Below are positions 37,625 to 48,955 of a stretch of DNA of 64,000 nucleotides, one piece after another. Numbering within the stretch: position 1 is the stretch's first letter; each line of letters starts with the position of its first letter. Both the position numbers and the translations under genes were made by a program. The stretch is from Pseudorasbora parva (taxonomy: Eukaryota > Chordata > Actinopteri > Cypriniformes > Gobionidae). The stretch covers positions 52,559,732-52,623,731 of the forward strand of contig NC_090175.1 of NCBI RefSeq assembly GCF_024679245.1, read 5' to 3'. Under the pieces are notes generated by a model. It was not told the origin of the DNA. It did not search any database and worked only from the letters and a program-made list of their open reading frames with translations.

Positions 37625-37879
37625 AGAACAAGTAAAGTAAATAAGAAATTCAGTAAAATGATTGTGGATAGCTAAAGACTATTTGACTAAAGAAGAGTCA
37701 TATAAGCTTATAAAAGAAGTCTGATATATTAATATATTGATATAATATGATATATAAGCTTATAAAAGAGCTTATAACGAAGTCTAATAGTTTCAGATTA
37801 TTTGAGATTGGTCTTTTTTTTGTTTAGAAATGTCTGAGTCAAATCTGAGTTAATCTCGTATGATTAGTAATTACAGTAA

Positions 37880-38022
37880 TATAGTGAAATAGTATTACAA
37901 TTAAAAAAGAAAAAGATTTTAATATCTTACAATGTAATTAATTAATGTGATACAAAGCAGAATTTCTGGATCATTACTCCAGCCTTCAGTGTTACATGAT
38001 CATTCTAATATGATGTTTTGCT
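37880..38022 (-). repeat. TTGAGCAGCAAAT dispersed repeat, inverted copy
   Basis: The reverse complement shows tcagcaaaacatcat.ttagaatgatcatgtaacactgaag, then gactggagtaatgatcc and agaaattctgc, matching the family at 41953-42095. Confidence 0.65.
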
Positions 38023-38429
38023 GACAAAGAAATGTTTCTACTTCTTCTTGCAGTTTTTATTTGATGAGTTGATTGTTTTAATGTAACAGATTTTACTGAC
38101 ATATATGTTTATTCTAACACACACACGCGCGCGATCATTTAGCATTTCTGAAGAAGAGCACAACTGTTTTTTTTCTTTCTTAGATGGATTCATTATCCAT
38201 GAACATCTGCAGCAACAGATATTTTCATAACTCTGCAATTATCTATGATCGCACACAAGGGTTGTTAAGCCAGCTTCTCTTCCAAAATGTTCTTAAAGGG
38301 GCACAGCTTAAATTAGTCTTCTACACAAGCCCTCTCTGACAGTTTTATTTTGCACAACAGTGAATACTTCAACCCTGTAATTGTCTATCTCTCTCTGTCT
38401 ATCTTGCTCTTTTTTCCTGTCTGCATCTC

Positions 38430-39010
38430 TCCCGCCCCTCTTCATAGATTTTTCACGGCTGATATTTATAAAACTTAAACCTTTTAATTACACGTTAACT
38501 CCCATTTGCTATCATGAAGCTAAATCAATTCCTTTAAGTAGTTGCATAATGGTTTAGAGGTTATACTTTTCCAACGTTAGTGCAAGAGGTGTGTATTTGT
38601 AAAGCAATTTGTTAAATTAACTGAGCGTATAGCGTATTTCAATATGCAAATCATCAAATTGTCAGTAAATATATTTATGTGTTAATGACATTAAACAATT
38701 TGAATGTGTATAAATGCCTTATTTTCTTAAATTAGTGACAAACGGCCTCAGTTTCCAAATGAATCAGTCTCTAATTTTTAGATAAAGCTACCTTGAGCAC
38801 GATTTAATTGCACGCTGTGTGTTGTAATTAAATAATCTTGCTATATCTAAATGCTTTAACACAGTCGCCTGGAATAGCCAAACATAATTACTACTGTCTA
38901 ACATTCCCATCTTGCATAACACTCCCTGATTGTCCAGAATGGCTAATTAACTGTGTTATAAAGAAGCTGCTCTGTGGCTTAAATAATGTTATATGATTCT
39001 GAGCAAATTT
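38430..39010. other. Single-copy block, homeobox-site-rich
   Basis: Many TAATTA, TTAATTG, TTTATAA and ATGCAAAT sites (aatatgcaaatcatcaaattg; cagaatggctaattaactg) and no repeat homology. By appearance the strongest enhancer candidate in the window; unproven. Confidence 0.35.
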
Positions 39011-39595
39011 AAAACCTGAAAAATTACATATTAATAATACATTTTCACATATTTGCTTTGTATTCAATTCTACTTTCCTGACATTAAAATCAAATAAACA
39101 ATAAAATGTAGAATATTATTACTTTTACTATTATGCATTTTAATAATCTTCACCTTACATGACAATAAAGGACACCTTACACACATAATAAAATGATAAA
39201 ACTTTAGAATAACGGACGGGCAATAATTAGCATTAATTAAATTAAATAAAAATGGTGAAATTTAAAACCAAAAAACAGATTCACTATTTAGCAAATTCCA
39301 TAAATAAAGAGTTGCATGACTAAAGGATCAGGACCTCGTAGAAGTTCAAGGGAGAGTTCGAGGAGCAGGAATTTAAAATCAATATGTTATTTGACCGGTA
39401 TTTACATATTTATATACAACATATATAAAAGAAATATTCATATACAGAATTCCAGAAATATTCTAGATGGAGTTCAAAATCCTCTTTTTCTTGCACCCCC
39501 AACCAGCAGACACAGAAGCATAAGCAGCCTTTCTGAGGTAATTGAAAGTGAAAATGGGCTTGACGCTACTCCTATTGAACTAGTCATGCAGCATT

Positions 39596-39682
39596 TAAGA
39601 CATTTAAAGCACAATTTTTATGTAAAGCTGCTTTCAATCTACTTGGATTGTGAAAAACGCTATACAAATAGAACAAATAGAA
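39596..39682 (+). repeat. LINE-tail-like fragment
   Basis: The segment taaagcacaattttta followed by tgtaaagctgctttcaatctac and ttgtgaaaaacgctatacaaataga matches the 3' tail of a fish LINE. It forms the end of a 131-codon frame at 39316-39711, which is therefore not treated as a gene. Confidence 0.6.
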
Positions 39683-39769
39683 AGGCTTTTTTTGTACTCC
39701 TCAACATTTAAATGTTTGAAATTTCTATTCATCCAAGAATCCTCAAAAAAATGATAATGGTTTTCCATT

Positions 39770-39965
39770 CCATTTCTTATGTATTTTACAAAGTGGTTAA
39801 TTCACAGGGGTTTAGACAAATTTTTCAGATTTTTACAAATGAGGTTGTATGATTTTGTACGATTTGTCTAAACCTCAGTGACAGGTAGGTTTAGGGGCGG
39901 GTTAAGGATAGGTAGCTTTTATGAATTTGCACAAATTAACCACCTTGTGAAATACATAGAAATTG
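39770..39965. mobile_element. Small fold-back MITE
   Basis: Left ttatgtattttacaaagtggttaatt pairs with right aattaaccaccttgtgaaatacataga. The interior has gatttgtctaaacctcag and taggtttaggggcgggttaagg, common in zebrafish-type fold-back repeats. Confidence 0.7.
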
Positions 39966-40389
39966 CAGTGAGATCGTGAGATTGTGGTTTTCACATAAGT
40001 ATTAAAGTGTCTATTTTTAAAAGCCTTGCGCTCGGGGACATGCAAGACGCTACACGTAATTCAAGACTACTATACTCACTGTGAAGTTATTTTTCGTTCT
40101 TCACTTAGAAGTAAAAAAGTCGGATATATCTTTGCAGCGAACATCTAGATGCCATCAACACTACTGAGAGCAACATTTAGATGAATATGTGCTGCACGCT
40201 TTCCTCTCAATGACAAAATAAACACATTAACATTACAGCAGTGAGAAAACAGCAGTTAAAAAAGCATGTGGATATGTTTGCACAAGCTCTTCAAAACACC
40301 AGCATTATGTCGACAGATGGGGTAATCAAAGATAACACTTATGATAGTTTGATTATAATGTATATGTGGCTATGCGAGACTGTGTGTCC

Positions 40390-41016
40390 TATCATACACT
40401 GGGTGCAATTCCCTGCAAGGCATTTTGCTAGTTTCAGCCTGACGCAGTTATCATTTCCATGTCCAATGCCACGTTGTTTAAAAAGCAAAAGCACTCACAT
40501 CCATCTGTTCTCCCATGGGTGTGTGGTCTGAAAATGAGGTGTGTTCAGGTGCGTTGTTGGAGCTTTGCTATTTTGAGGAGCTGAAAACGACTGTGCCGTC
40601 GAACAACAAAGACAGTGGCGCAGTATTTCTGTGTGAATTAAAGGCCGCTTTAATAAATTGTGAATATAGGCAGGCAGCAGCACACAAACGTTTTTAAATA
40701 TTGAAAATAAAAGGACTCTTCTCTGGCAAAGCGTTCAGGCTTTCCGCTCAAAAATTCACCTGTGTAAATAGCAAATCTGCCATGGTGCAAGCACAACTTA
40801 AAGGGAATAGGATATGAGACTCTGATTGGTTTATTTAAAAAAAAAAACACACACCCTTGAAGACTTTAGGTACAACCCTTTTGGACCATGCATCTGGCAC
40901 ATTGGCGTTTTTTCTTTTTTTTGTTTTCCGTTAAGCTAGCAAAAGTGGATCCAGGCTCTTCCTAAGGGCACCTGCATCATGCGCTTCAGATCATCTGCTC
41001 AGGCTGTTAAAATAGG
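40390..41016 (-). mobile_element. Harbinger-like non-autonomous element, copy 2
   Basis: The reverse complement begins ggccctattttaacagcctgagcagatgatctgaagc, then gatccacttttgctagc, and ends near ggctgaaactagc...gtatgatagg, following 4411-5875 in order without the nested hAT. The outer GGGCCC is incomplete at both ends. Confidence 0.7.
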
Positions 41017-41069
41017 GCCAGAGAGGGCTTTGTCTCCTGCCCAGAGTCCAGAGAGGACTTTGTCTCCTA
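41015..41069 (+). repeat. 30-bp minisatellite, left part
   Basis: Unit ccagagaggactttgtctcc plus tgcccagagt occurs nearly twice here and continues at 41600-41660. The array seems split by retroposon insertions. Confidence 0.6.
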
Positions 41070-41082
41070 CCTAATAATAATA

Positions 41083-41410
41083 CTATTTCATTACATTTAT
41101 ATAGCACTTTTCTAGACACTCAAAGCGCTTGACATAAGGTAGCGGGGCATCTCCTCAACCACCATTAATGTGCAGCATCCACCTGGATGATGTGACGGCA
41201 GCCATATTGCGCCAGAACGCTCACCACACACCAGCTGATTGGTGGAGAGGAGACAGAGTGATTAAGCCAATCAGGAGAGGGGGATGATTAGTAGGCCATG
41301 ATGGACGGAGGCCAATGTGCATATTTGGCCAGGATGCCGGGGTTACAGCCCTACTCTTTATCGAAGGGCATCCTGGGATTTTTAACGACCACAGAGAGTC
41401 GGGACCTCGG
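41083..41410 (+). repeat. Teleost interspersed repeat (TTTATATAGCAC..CTAGACACTCAAAGCGC)
   Basis: The landmarks tttatatagcacttttctagac, catccacctggatgatgtgacgg, gagacagagtgattaagccaatc, gatgattagtaggccatga and catcctgggatttttaacgacc form a well-known fish repeat. Class unknown to me, probably a retroposon. Confidence 0.65.
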
Positions 41411-41415
41411 TTTAG

Positions 41416-41530
41416 AATCAGAATCAGAATCAGAATCAGAATCAGAAAGAGCTTTATTGCCAAGTGTGCTTTCACACACAAGGAATTTTTTTTGGTGCTG
41501 AAGCTTCCAGTGTACATAAACAATACAATA
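41416..41530 (-). repeat. LINE 3' end with TTCTGA tail
   Basis: On the minus strand it reads ttgtgtgtgaaagcacacttggcaataaagctctt then five TTCTGA units. AATAAA and a hexamer tail mark the 3' end of a fish non-LTR retroposon. The Ser-Glu frame across it is an artefact. Confidence 0.7.
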
Positions 41531-41599
41531 CAACACGGTAATAAAAAATTCTTAGAATAAAAATATTCAACGTTATTATTATAAAAATATTAACGTTTA

Positions 41600-41952
41600 A
41601 CTCCTGCCCAGAGTCCAGAGAGGACTTTGTCCCCTGTCCAGATTCAAGCAGGACTCATCTGAGCTGCTGGCTTCACCCTTGCTCTTTCCGCTTATATTTT
41701 GATTTGTTCCTTTGTTCAGTTTTCCACCACTCTTTTGTTTCTATGGTAACCATCGTTAGTTAGTTTAGTTCAGCTGTGTGTAGTCATCATCTCATTTGTG
41801 ATCTCTACTTAAGTTACACCTTCAGTATTTGTCCAGTCACTTGGATTTTACCCTCTGAATCTTCAGTTTGTTCTTAACAGTACACACCGTTACACACATA
41901 GACTGATTAGCGGTTTTCGACATTGATAATAAGTTAAGATATTTTTTTTTAT
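41600..41952. other. Minisatellite continuation, then unrecognised sequence
   Basis: Units of the 30-bp repeat at 41605-41660, then no recognised element. The cttatattttgatttgttcc and gtgatctctacttaag region could be part of an LTR, but evidence is weak. Confidence 0.35.
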
Positions 41953-42095
41953 TCTGAGCAGCAAATCAGCATATCAGAATGATTTCTGAAGGATCATGTG
42001 ACACTGAAGACTGGAGTAATGATGCTGAAAATTCAGTTTTGCATCACAAGTATTAATTACATTTAATAATATTGAACTTTAAATTATACTGCTAT
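41953..42095 (+). repeat. TTGAGCAGCAAAT dispersed repeat, best copy
   Basis: Reads ctgagcagcaaatcagcatatcag, then ggatcatgtgacactgaagactgg and agtaatgatgctgaaaattcag. The best-preserved of four copies in the window. Confidence 0.75.
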
Positions 42096-42426
42096 TGAAG
42101 ACATAATTTGCATGTTTGCATGTTCATGGTCACACTCATCATAGTGTAATGCATTTCTCCTGGCTGCTTGCCTCAGGATAAATTTCCTCTGGAGAGCATA
42201 CCAAAGCAACAAAGACAATTAAGTGCAAGTGCTGTTCTCAGCATGTAACATTTTGATGGCAAATCAAAAGAGACAAATGCATAAATAAAACAGTGAAGCT
42301 GGCATCTACTTATTTACATTGGTAAACAGTTGGCGCTAGTAGCCTACTTATTGTGATGACGTGCCGATGACGCAGTAATGATACCGTGTTAAAAGAGAGT
42401 CAAGTTATTTTGAAATAATGTATACG

Positions 42427-43203
42427 GTTACAACGTATAGGGGTCAGCCGTAACAGAAAAAAAAGGTTGAAGGGCTCACCAGAGAGAATTCAAAATGATA
42501 TAACATTTATTCACAAAGAAAAACAATAAGGGTTTGGCTTCAGGGCCAGACAAGGCCACAATAACAAACGTCTTTTAGAAACTAATTTACCTCCAACAAA
42601 AATAAAGAAAACAAAAATACATGCAACTTCCATACCTCCCTTTAACATTAACAAAAGTTCTAAAGAAAGTGTAAATAAATCAGCATCCAACCCCCTACAT
42701 CCCTTAATTAGACAAAACAATATTTACAACAAATAAATATAAAGTTGATTGTCAAATAAATCAAAATATATTACTCAGTCAAAATCAAACGGACTAGAAA
42801 ACTAAACAAAATAATGAAACAAAGGCCTACAATTAAACAAATCCTTAACAAAGTTTCACAAAAATACCATCATGCTTTCTCTGATGAGACTCTCTCTGAC
42901 TTAAAAGCCAAAAAGGCACGACGGGCACCACAGCACACACAATGGCATGAAGCCTCCAGTAAGTGTTTGGGGCGGTCCTTATACCCGGATCAGGTGCTGG
43001 ACAGGACCAATCACAGTCTTCAAGTGATTAACAGGAAACACCAATCTGCAACACACAACTTAGAGTGAGACAGAGTATCCACAAAACAATTGATATAAAA
43101 AAAAAATGAAGGAAATATACAAAACCATCACAAACCTTTGCTAATAAATAAAAGAAATCACTTTACATTCAACCTCTGCGAGATATGGCTCCAGTCATGG
43201 ACA
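42427..43203 (-). mobile_element. Solo LTR, copy C, minus strand
   Basis: Read on the minus strand it begins TGTCCATGACTGGAGCC and ends CCCCTATACGTTGTAACC. In order it shows GGGTATAAGG (TATA, 42977-42983), a ggatgtagggggttggatgctgatttattt block, a ttattgtggccttgtctggcc block and AATAAA (42506-42511). The same order of blocks defines copies A and B. The terminal TG/CA is degraded and no duplication is visible. Confidence 0.7.
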
Positions 43204-43909
43204 CTGGATAAATGTACGTCTCTGTAGGCATTTTAAATAATAAACTGTAATTTGCAGTGTTTACATAAACCAATACTGCAGCAACAACCTGTCCCAAACA
43301 AAACATGAGCAGCGGTTACAACAAACGTCAGACACTTTATTTCCACTTTTCAAATATGTCCTTTGTCTTTATTGACAATAAACACCTTTCCAATTGGATA
43401 TGTAATGAGAAAATGAAGTACATCGAGTTCGGCAAATGCCGGATTTGAATAGCAGCTCGAATTGCATCAAAACTTAATGCAACACACCTTACCCCGACAC
43501 TATGACATCTGACAGAAATAGAGGGTGTGTTCCTGGTGTTACAGAATGAACCTGCATTTGCAATCGAAAAGTCGTTACTCGCATTGGATGGGTTCTCTCC
43601 CCTGTCAATGTGATTTTTTTTTTAAAGTCCTTTTTATAGAATTTTGCATCGCTGCTGTTTCTCTATCACACAACTGCAAATTATAGGCTAAGTGAATAGG
43701 TAAACACACTTAATGAAGTCACAGGCGCGAGCCGTGTCACATACATGAGAGAGCCTATTGCCTAACACAGCTGTCAATCAAACATGCGAAAAACATAGAC
43801 TGTATAAAACACATTTTATTTCAGTTTTTGATGTTATAATAATTTTGTTATTTTGTTAAAATAATTTAAACAACTGTTATTTAACACATATTATTATATT
43901 TGTATAATA
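43204..43909. other. No gene or recognised repeat
   Basis: Mixed single-copy sequence. Confidence 0.4.
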
Positions 43910-43979
43910 AACTGAGGGGGCCTGTCATCATAGTGGGCAGGCCTGTGCCCGTCAGGCCCGTCCGCTGGCTACGCCCCTG
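43910..43979 (-). mobile_element. hAT-like terminus CAGGGGCGTAGCCAGC
   Basis: On the minus strand the segment starts CAGGGGCGTAGCCAGCGG and continues with gggcctgacgggcacagg, a common animal hAT terminus. The opposite end was not found. Confidence 0.65.
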
Positions 43980-44139
43980 ATATACATTTTTATACTTTTA
44001 TGGTCAGGGGTTTCCTTTCAATTTTAGTACTTTTTTAAAATGCTTTTGTATTACTTTTATTTTCTTATGAAATATTTTTTATTCAGCTTTCTATTCAGAT
44101 ATTATAAAAGCTTGTTTCTGCTATGCAATAATAAAAATA

Positions 44140-44400
44140 AAAGATAATTGCAACTTTTAACTCACAACTGACTTTTTCCTCAAAACTGCGACTCTTTTTT
44201 GACCATTGCGAATTATATTGTAAGATTTGCGAGATATAAACTTGCAAAAAAGAGAAATAGTCAAAATTGTGAGGAAAAAAAACTTGCAAATCTGACTTTT
44301 TCCGCACAATTCTTACTCCCCCACAGTTCTCTTTATAATGCAGTTTTCAGAGAGAAAAAAAGTGGCAAAGATAAAAAGTCACAATTACCTTTTAATTTTT
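44140..44400. repeat. Degenerate tandem repeat (TTGCGAGATATAAACTTGCAA-type)
   Basis: Repeated variants of actttttcctca, attgcgaattatat, tttgcgagatataaacttgcaa and gactttttccgcacaatt, an internally palindromic minisatellite of zebrafish type. Confidence 0.6.
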
Positions 44401-44459
44401 ATTCAGTCGTGGACACAGTCTTCCAATTAGAAATTTTGCCTTGGGAATTAATTTAAATA

Positions 44460-45689
44460 GATACTTACAACGTTTGTAATATATATTTTATTTCAGCTTT
44501 ATTTAAAACAAAACAAAAACAATGACAACAATAACTATCAAAAGACTAGCAATGACTGAGCACAATCAAAAGTTGATTTATAAAAATGTAATAAAAAACA
44601 ATAATAAGAATGAAAGAGTACTGGAGTAATCAAGCTACACAATGACACAAAAAGTATCATAAAACTGGTCCATGAAGACACCTAAATAATTAGTGGATTC
44701 TTAATAAATAGCTTTGTTCAAATGTTGATTATCAGTCAATACTTGCTCAGAGCCAATGCATGACTTCAGAGGGCTTTGTATATTGTTCACCGGGCACATG
44801 GACACATTTTATGATGGATTTCAGTCTTTTTGAGGGCCTTGTCATTTGAAATCCCTCTCCATTTTGTTTTTGTGGAGCAGCTGCTTAAGGACATTCTGCC
44901 TCAGATCTCCTCTTGTGCTTCACAGAATAAAAGACAACAATACTAAAGCGGAGCAGCATGGGGCTTAGTATGAGAACATTTTCATTTTGGTGAAACTACT
45001 CCCATAACTTGTCAAGTCTTCGAAGGCTCCCCCTCCCCCCATCTCACACAAAAGAGACCATTCAAATGTATTCCTCCTCATTTCATAGCCACGTTTATCC
45101 TCTGGCTCAGATAATGTAGCGATTTTTCAGCCCAAGGGTTGTTAGAATTCCTGCACAGCTCTCAGTTCGTTATAACATTTGATGAACGTTGCGTTCCAGG
45201 TAAACACAAAGATCGGCGAGGTAAAAAGCTCCTTTAAAGGTCACTTTTATCCATCACAAAGCAAGTGTGTTCATGAAGAAGACATCAGGTCCCTTGACGC
45301 ATGATCTTAAACATATTCTTAAGGGCCTAGTCGAGATGTGGAAGGCCAGAGAGGTTAGCTCTTTTTTTACTGTTATGTTATTTCTTTCCCTCCACCCCTG
45401 AAATGACAAGAGGCCTTGAGGTCACATGCTGATACCCTTTACCTTTGCTTTTATTGTTTGATTGATGCCACCGAGGACTGGTTCAGCACAGCTTTATTTT
45501 GTCCTAGCATGAGCGCTTTAAATTGATGCCTGTAAACCGAAGTACATAAAAGGTTTGATGACATACCGCAGCAGGTGCGACAATTTGTGTTGAGACAAAG
45601 AAGAGGGAGCTTGTGGAATGGGGAACTGGCACGATAAAGAAAGGGTGTCAAATAATTAGGAGCATACATTTGTTCACAGGAGCCATACT
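44460..45689. other. Single-copy block, possibly conserved
   Basis: No repeats recognised over 44700-45680. Includes a run of cc-rich and ctcagataatgtagcgattt-like sequence resembling conserved non-coding DNA. The 72-codon frame at 45451-45669 (minus) has no domain. Confidence 0.3.
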
Positions 45690-45693
45690 TTAA

Positions 45694-46019
45694 AGGTCCC
45701 GTTTTTCGTGTGTTTTTGAAGCCTTCTTTTTGAAACGATTTCTGATTGGGCCAGTGCTTCCCGTGTTGTGCGTGTTCTTGTGGGCGGAGGGTTAGTCAAC
45801 AAACAGTTCTAGTGATGTCATTCCTGCCAGGAAGTGCAGAGGTGTAGTCCAAACCTGCCGTTCTCGCTGTAGGCTTTTAAAGGGAACTTCTGTTAAATAA
45901 AATATCTCGCTTGGCATTGAACTTTGAGCGTTATGATTTTACAGGTATTATTTAAGCTCTAACAGCAACATTTCACACTAACTAAAGTTTGAAAGATGGG
46001 ATCGCAAAGCACAGGACCT
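45694..46019. mobile_element. TTAA-flanked (Kolobok-like) MITE, 326 bp
   Basis: TTAA (45690-45693) then AGGTCCCGTTTTTCGTG; right end CACAGGACCT then TTAA (46020-46023). The inner tttgaagcc...gcaaagc parts are common in cyprinid MITEs. Confidence 0.8.
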
Positions 46020-46164
46020 TTAAAAGAGTGGACAACAGCTAGAGAGAGTTCATGAATGAGGGCTTCAACCAGGGAGGTCTATGATACCTGGAGAGAATGA
46101 TCTGTTGCCAATTTATGCTTATTCATATGTATTCACTCTTTAGTCAAAATTAATAAATATAGCA

Positions 46165-46480
46165 TACACACACTGATCAGGCATAACATCATGACAGGTA
46201 TTGGAAACCCTTGCAATCCATGTGGATGTTACTTCCACATTTGTGCATGTATCACCTACCTAAACACTGTTGCAGACCATCTACACCCTTTCATTGAAAC
46301 GGTTTTCTCTGGTGGCTATAATCACTTTCAGCAGAATAATGCACCCTGCCGCAAAGCAAAATGGTTCAGGAATGATTTGAGGAGCACAACGCGTTTGAGG
46401 TGTTTGATTGGCCTCTAAATTCCCCAGATCTCAATCCAATCCAGCATCTGTGGGTGTTCAGGCCTTGTTCAGGCTTGTCT
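46165..46480 (+). pseudogene. Tc1-like element fragment (CATAACATTATG family)
   Basis: A terminal piece cactgatcaggcataacatcatgac is joined directly to the middle of a transposase gene: atccatgtggatgttacttc, ctacaccctttcattgaaacgg, then cagcagaataatgcaccctgcc (the QQDNAPCH region with the second catalytic Asp, here QQNNAPC, so the Asp is changed to Asn) and aattccccagatctcaatccaatccagcatctgtgg (NSPDLNPIQHLW, with the catalytic Glu read as Gln). Two of the DDE residues are thus altered, besides the internal deletion. Complementary piece at 22110-22397. Confidence 0.8.
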
Positions 46481-46835
46481 GGTGCATGTGCAGAAAGTTT
46501 CATTTCAGCAGCGTCCAGTAACAGAGTTATACAGGATTTTCCTGGCTTTGTTTTTTTCTTAAAAGTCTGTTTTTCCCTGTGTGGTATTGCTGTCCATTAA
46601 TAGATACTAAAACTACATTTATTATTATCATTGTACATGTGTACATCATTCAGCTGGTTTTACCTCAGAAGTATTATATGAATATACATACAATCGGTAC
46701 TATGCTCACCTATTTGAAGAATCATCCGGTTATTTTGTTATCAAATATTATCCCATAATCCACAATTATGTTTATTAGTCATTATTATCATGTATGTTGA
46801 TGAAAATATATCAGTGTCGGATTGGCATATTTACA

Positions 46836-47015
46836 GTTGTTATAAATAGCTGGGTTAAAAACAACCCAAGTTGGGTTGAAAATGGACAGCAAAAAACACA
46901 GCAATTGGGTTGTTTTAACCCAGCGATCGGGTTGTTTTAAGCAAATATTTAACCCAACCCCTGGGTCCATTTATAACCCAATTTGGGTTGTTTTTATCCC
47001 CGCATTTCTAGAGTG
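46836..47015. mobile_element. CACTA-like MITE with AACCCA repeats
   Basis: Ends (read inwards from the right) CACTCTAGAAATGCGGGGAT; left tataaatagctgggttaaaaac. Built from many gggtt/aaccc units (ttgggttgttttaacccag). Common cyprinid EnSpm-type MITE. Confidence 0.7.
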
Positions 47016-47129
47016 CACTTTTGTAATCTGATCTTGTTAGCACCAGCAGTGGCTAATGTAGCTGCATTTAAAGCGTATGCATTACAGTTAGATCTGATTT
47101 ACTGTTACATCATACAATTGTAACTTATC

Positions 47130-48056
47130 AGTGTAGTAACACAGTTCTCATCTCTGATATTATATTACTTATAATTACTTATTAATTATATTACTGATGA
47201 TATAAGTCCTATTATCATGTATATTTATCCTCTTTATTTCATCCTTATTCTCTCACAGAAACCACATTTATGCACATATATCCACACAAACATCTTTATG
47301 ACTTGCAATCGGATGGCCTAATAAACATGCGATCATCAAAGTTCACTCTGGTACTGCAGTTCTTTCTAATCGAAGAATTAGTCCACTTGAGTTCTAACCA
47401 TCCCACTGCGCGCACAATATCCCTCAACTGTATTTGCGTTTTTACTTTGTCACCCACTCTTATATTTTTAACCTTAACTGTAGTTATTTAGTATATTACA
47501 TTTTACAGTTACATAACTAACTATCAGGAACATCAATTAAGCCATAAGACTAATTGGTAATGAATTTCCCACAAAACACGGACAAAGAGATAGGATTGCA
47601 GATCGCTGTTATTCTTTTGTTCAACTCATGCAGAAATGGTGGAAATATTCATTCATGGAGAAAAAAGTGAGTAATCCAAGCCACGTGCCAAATATTTAAC
47701 CATGCATCACCAATTGCGATAAGGTCAAGATTTATCTAGGGTTCTCTGTCATTAGGGGATGTAATGAAGCTATCTTTATCACACAACCTGCATTTGTTCA
47801 TTCAAATTAGCTGCTCTTAGGTCATAGTGGCCAGTTCTCTGATATTTATTATGTTAATCAATATGTAGCCGTCATTTCCCATATGAAATATAGCACAAAA
47901 AGAGAGAGAGAGAGAGAGAAAAAAAAACGTTATAACTAATCATTTGAACCCAACACCCATCGAGAGAGCACTTTCAACAAGAACACGCATATTACATTTG
48001 ATTCATGAAAATTCATGAATAAAACAAATTGATGCAAATGCAAAATGATCTATAAA

Positions 48057-48058
<2 letters not shown>
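47130..48058. other. Single-copy block, possibly conserved
   Basis: 47520-47900 is repeat-free with sites such as gccataagactaattgg, ggtcaagatttatctaggg and atgttaatcaatatgtag. A (GA)n run at 47899-47918. Confidence 0.3.

Positions 48059-48059
<1 letters not shown>

Positions 48060-48137
<78 letters not shown>
48060..48137. repeat. (AT)n microsatellite
   Basis: About 39 AT units. Confidence 0.97.
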
Positions 48138-48139
<2 letters not shown>

Positions 48140-48199
48140 ACATGTAGTTGTTATTTTAGTGTAATTGAGATATAGCAATTTTTTTTAATCAAAAACTGA

Positions 48200-48317
48200 G
48201 AAATTATGTATTAATACACACACATGCAAGATATTTAAGGTAAAAGTATCCCACACATATATTAATAAAACACAAACTTTTATTTTGGATGCAATTTGCA
48301 TTATTTGACAGTCCTAC
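48200..48317 (-). mobile_element. hAT-like terminus (TAGGACTGTCAAATAATGC)
   Basis: On the minus strand it starts TAGGACTGTCAAATAATGC and continues aaattgcatccaaaataaaag, matching a cyprinid hAT family (TAGGGCTGTCAAACGATTAATCGC). A CACTA-like MITE begins immediately after its last base. Confidence 0.65.
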
Positions 48318-48674
48318 ACTGTCATTTTTTTTGTTGGTTTAACTTTAAAAAGTAAGTAACCTGGTTGCTTTAAAGTTTAGAGTTTATTGAAATAAAAAAA
48401 AAATTAGTTGATACAATGAAGGGAATTTGTTTAATAAATAGAAACTCAAAATATTTTTGTATCTGAACCACAAAAAAAAAAAAAAAAGATAAATCATGAA
48501 AATAGCACTGCGTCATCAAAAATAAAACACACAATCCCCCAATATGCTTACAAAATCTTTTAATAATATTTTAATAAAGGTTGTCGAATCTCAAAAAAAA
48601 TTCATTGTATTAACTTCAATGAAATTTTAAAGCAACCAGATAACTTTTGTTTTTCTAAATATTTTTTTACAGTG
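48318..48674 (-). mobile_element. CACTA/EnSpm-like MITE, copy 2
   Basis: CACTG at 48318 and CAGTG ending at 48674, with ta on both sides. The interior is the reverse complement of 15907-16296 (ctggttgctttaaa, atgcttacaaaatctttta, actgcgtcatc). Confidence 0.85.
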
Positions 48675-48955
48675 TAGCACTTTTATATTTTGATAGTTTT
48701 GCATAGTAAATGTAGTACTTGATTATAATTAATCAGTTTTATGATTAAATTTTCCTGTAGTAATTAGTCATATGGCTTTTTTTTTTCTTAAAGAATTGGT
48801 AAATATTTTATATATATAATATATAAAATATAACTTTCATCTGAATTGTATGCCTCCTGTGAACACTACTGCATGCTGATCAAAGCAAGAAATATCCGGT
48901 TCTCTCGTTTGCACCTGAATTTTAATCCAAAAACATGATTGCAATAAAATAAAGT

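Noticed and set aside
39316..39711. 131-codon open frame with an Arg/Ser-rich start
   Set aside because: The end is a LINE 3' tail and the rest has low complexity with no domain; no splice context.
41298..41560. Open frames with Ser-Glu or Arg-Ile repeats
   Set aside because: They translate the hexamer tail of a retroposon 3' end.
45694..46019. TTAA elements classified as piggyBac
   Set aside because: TTAA duplication alone fits both, but the ends begin AGG rather than CC/YY, so Kolobok-like is preferred; not proven.
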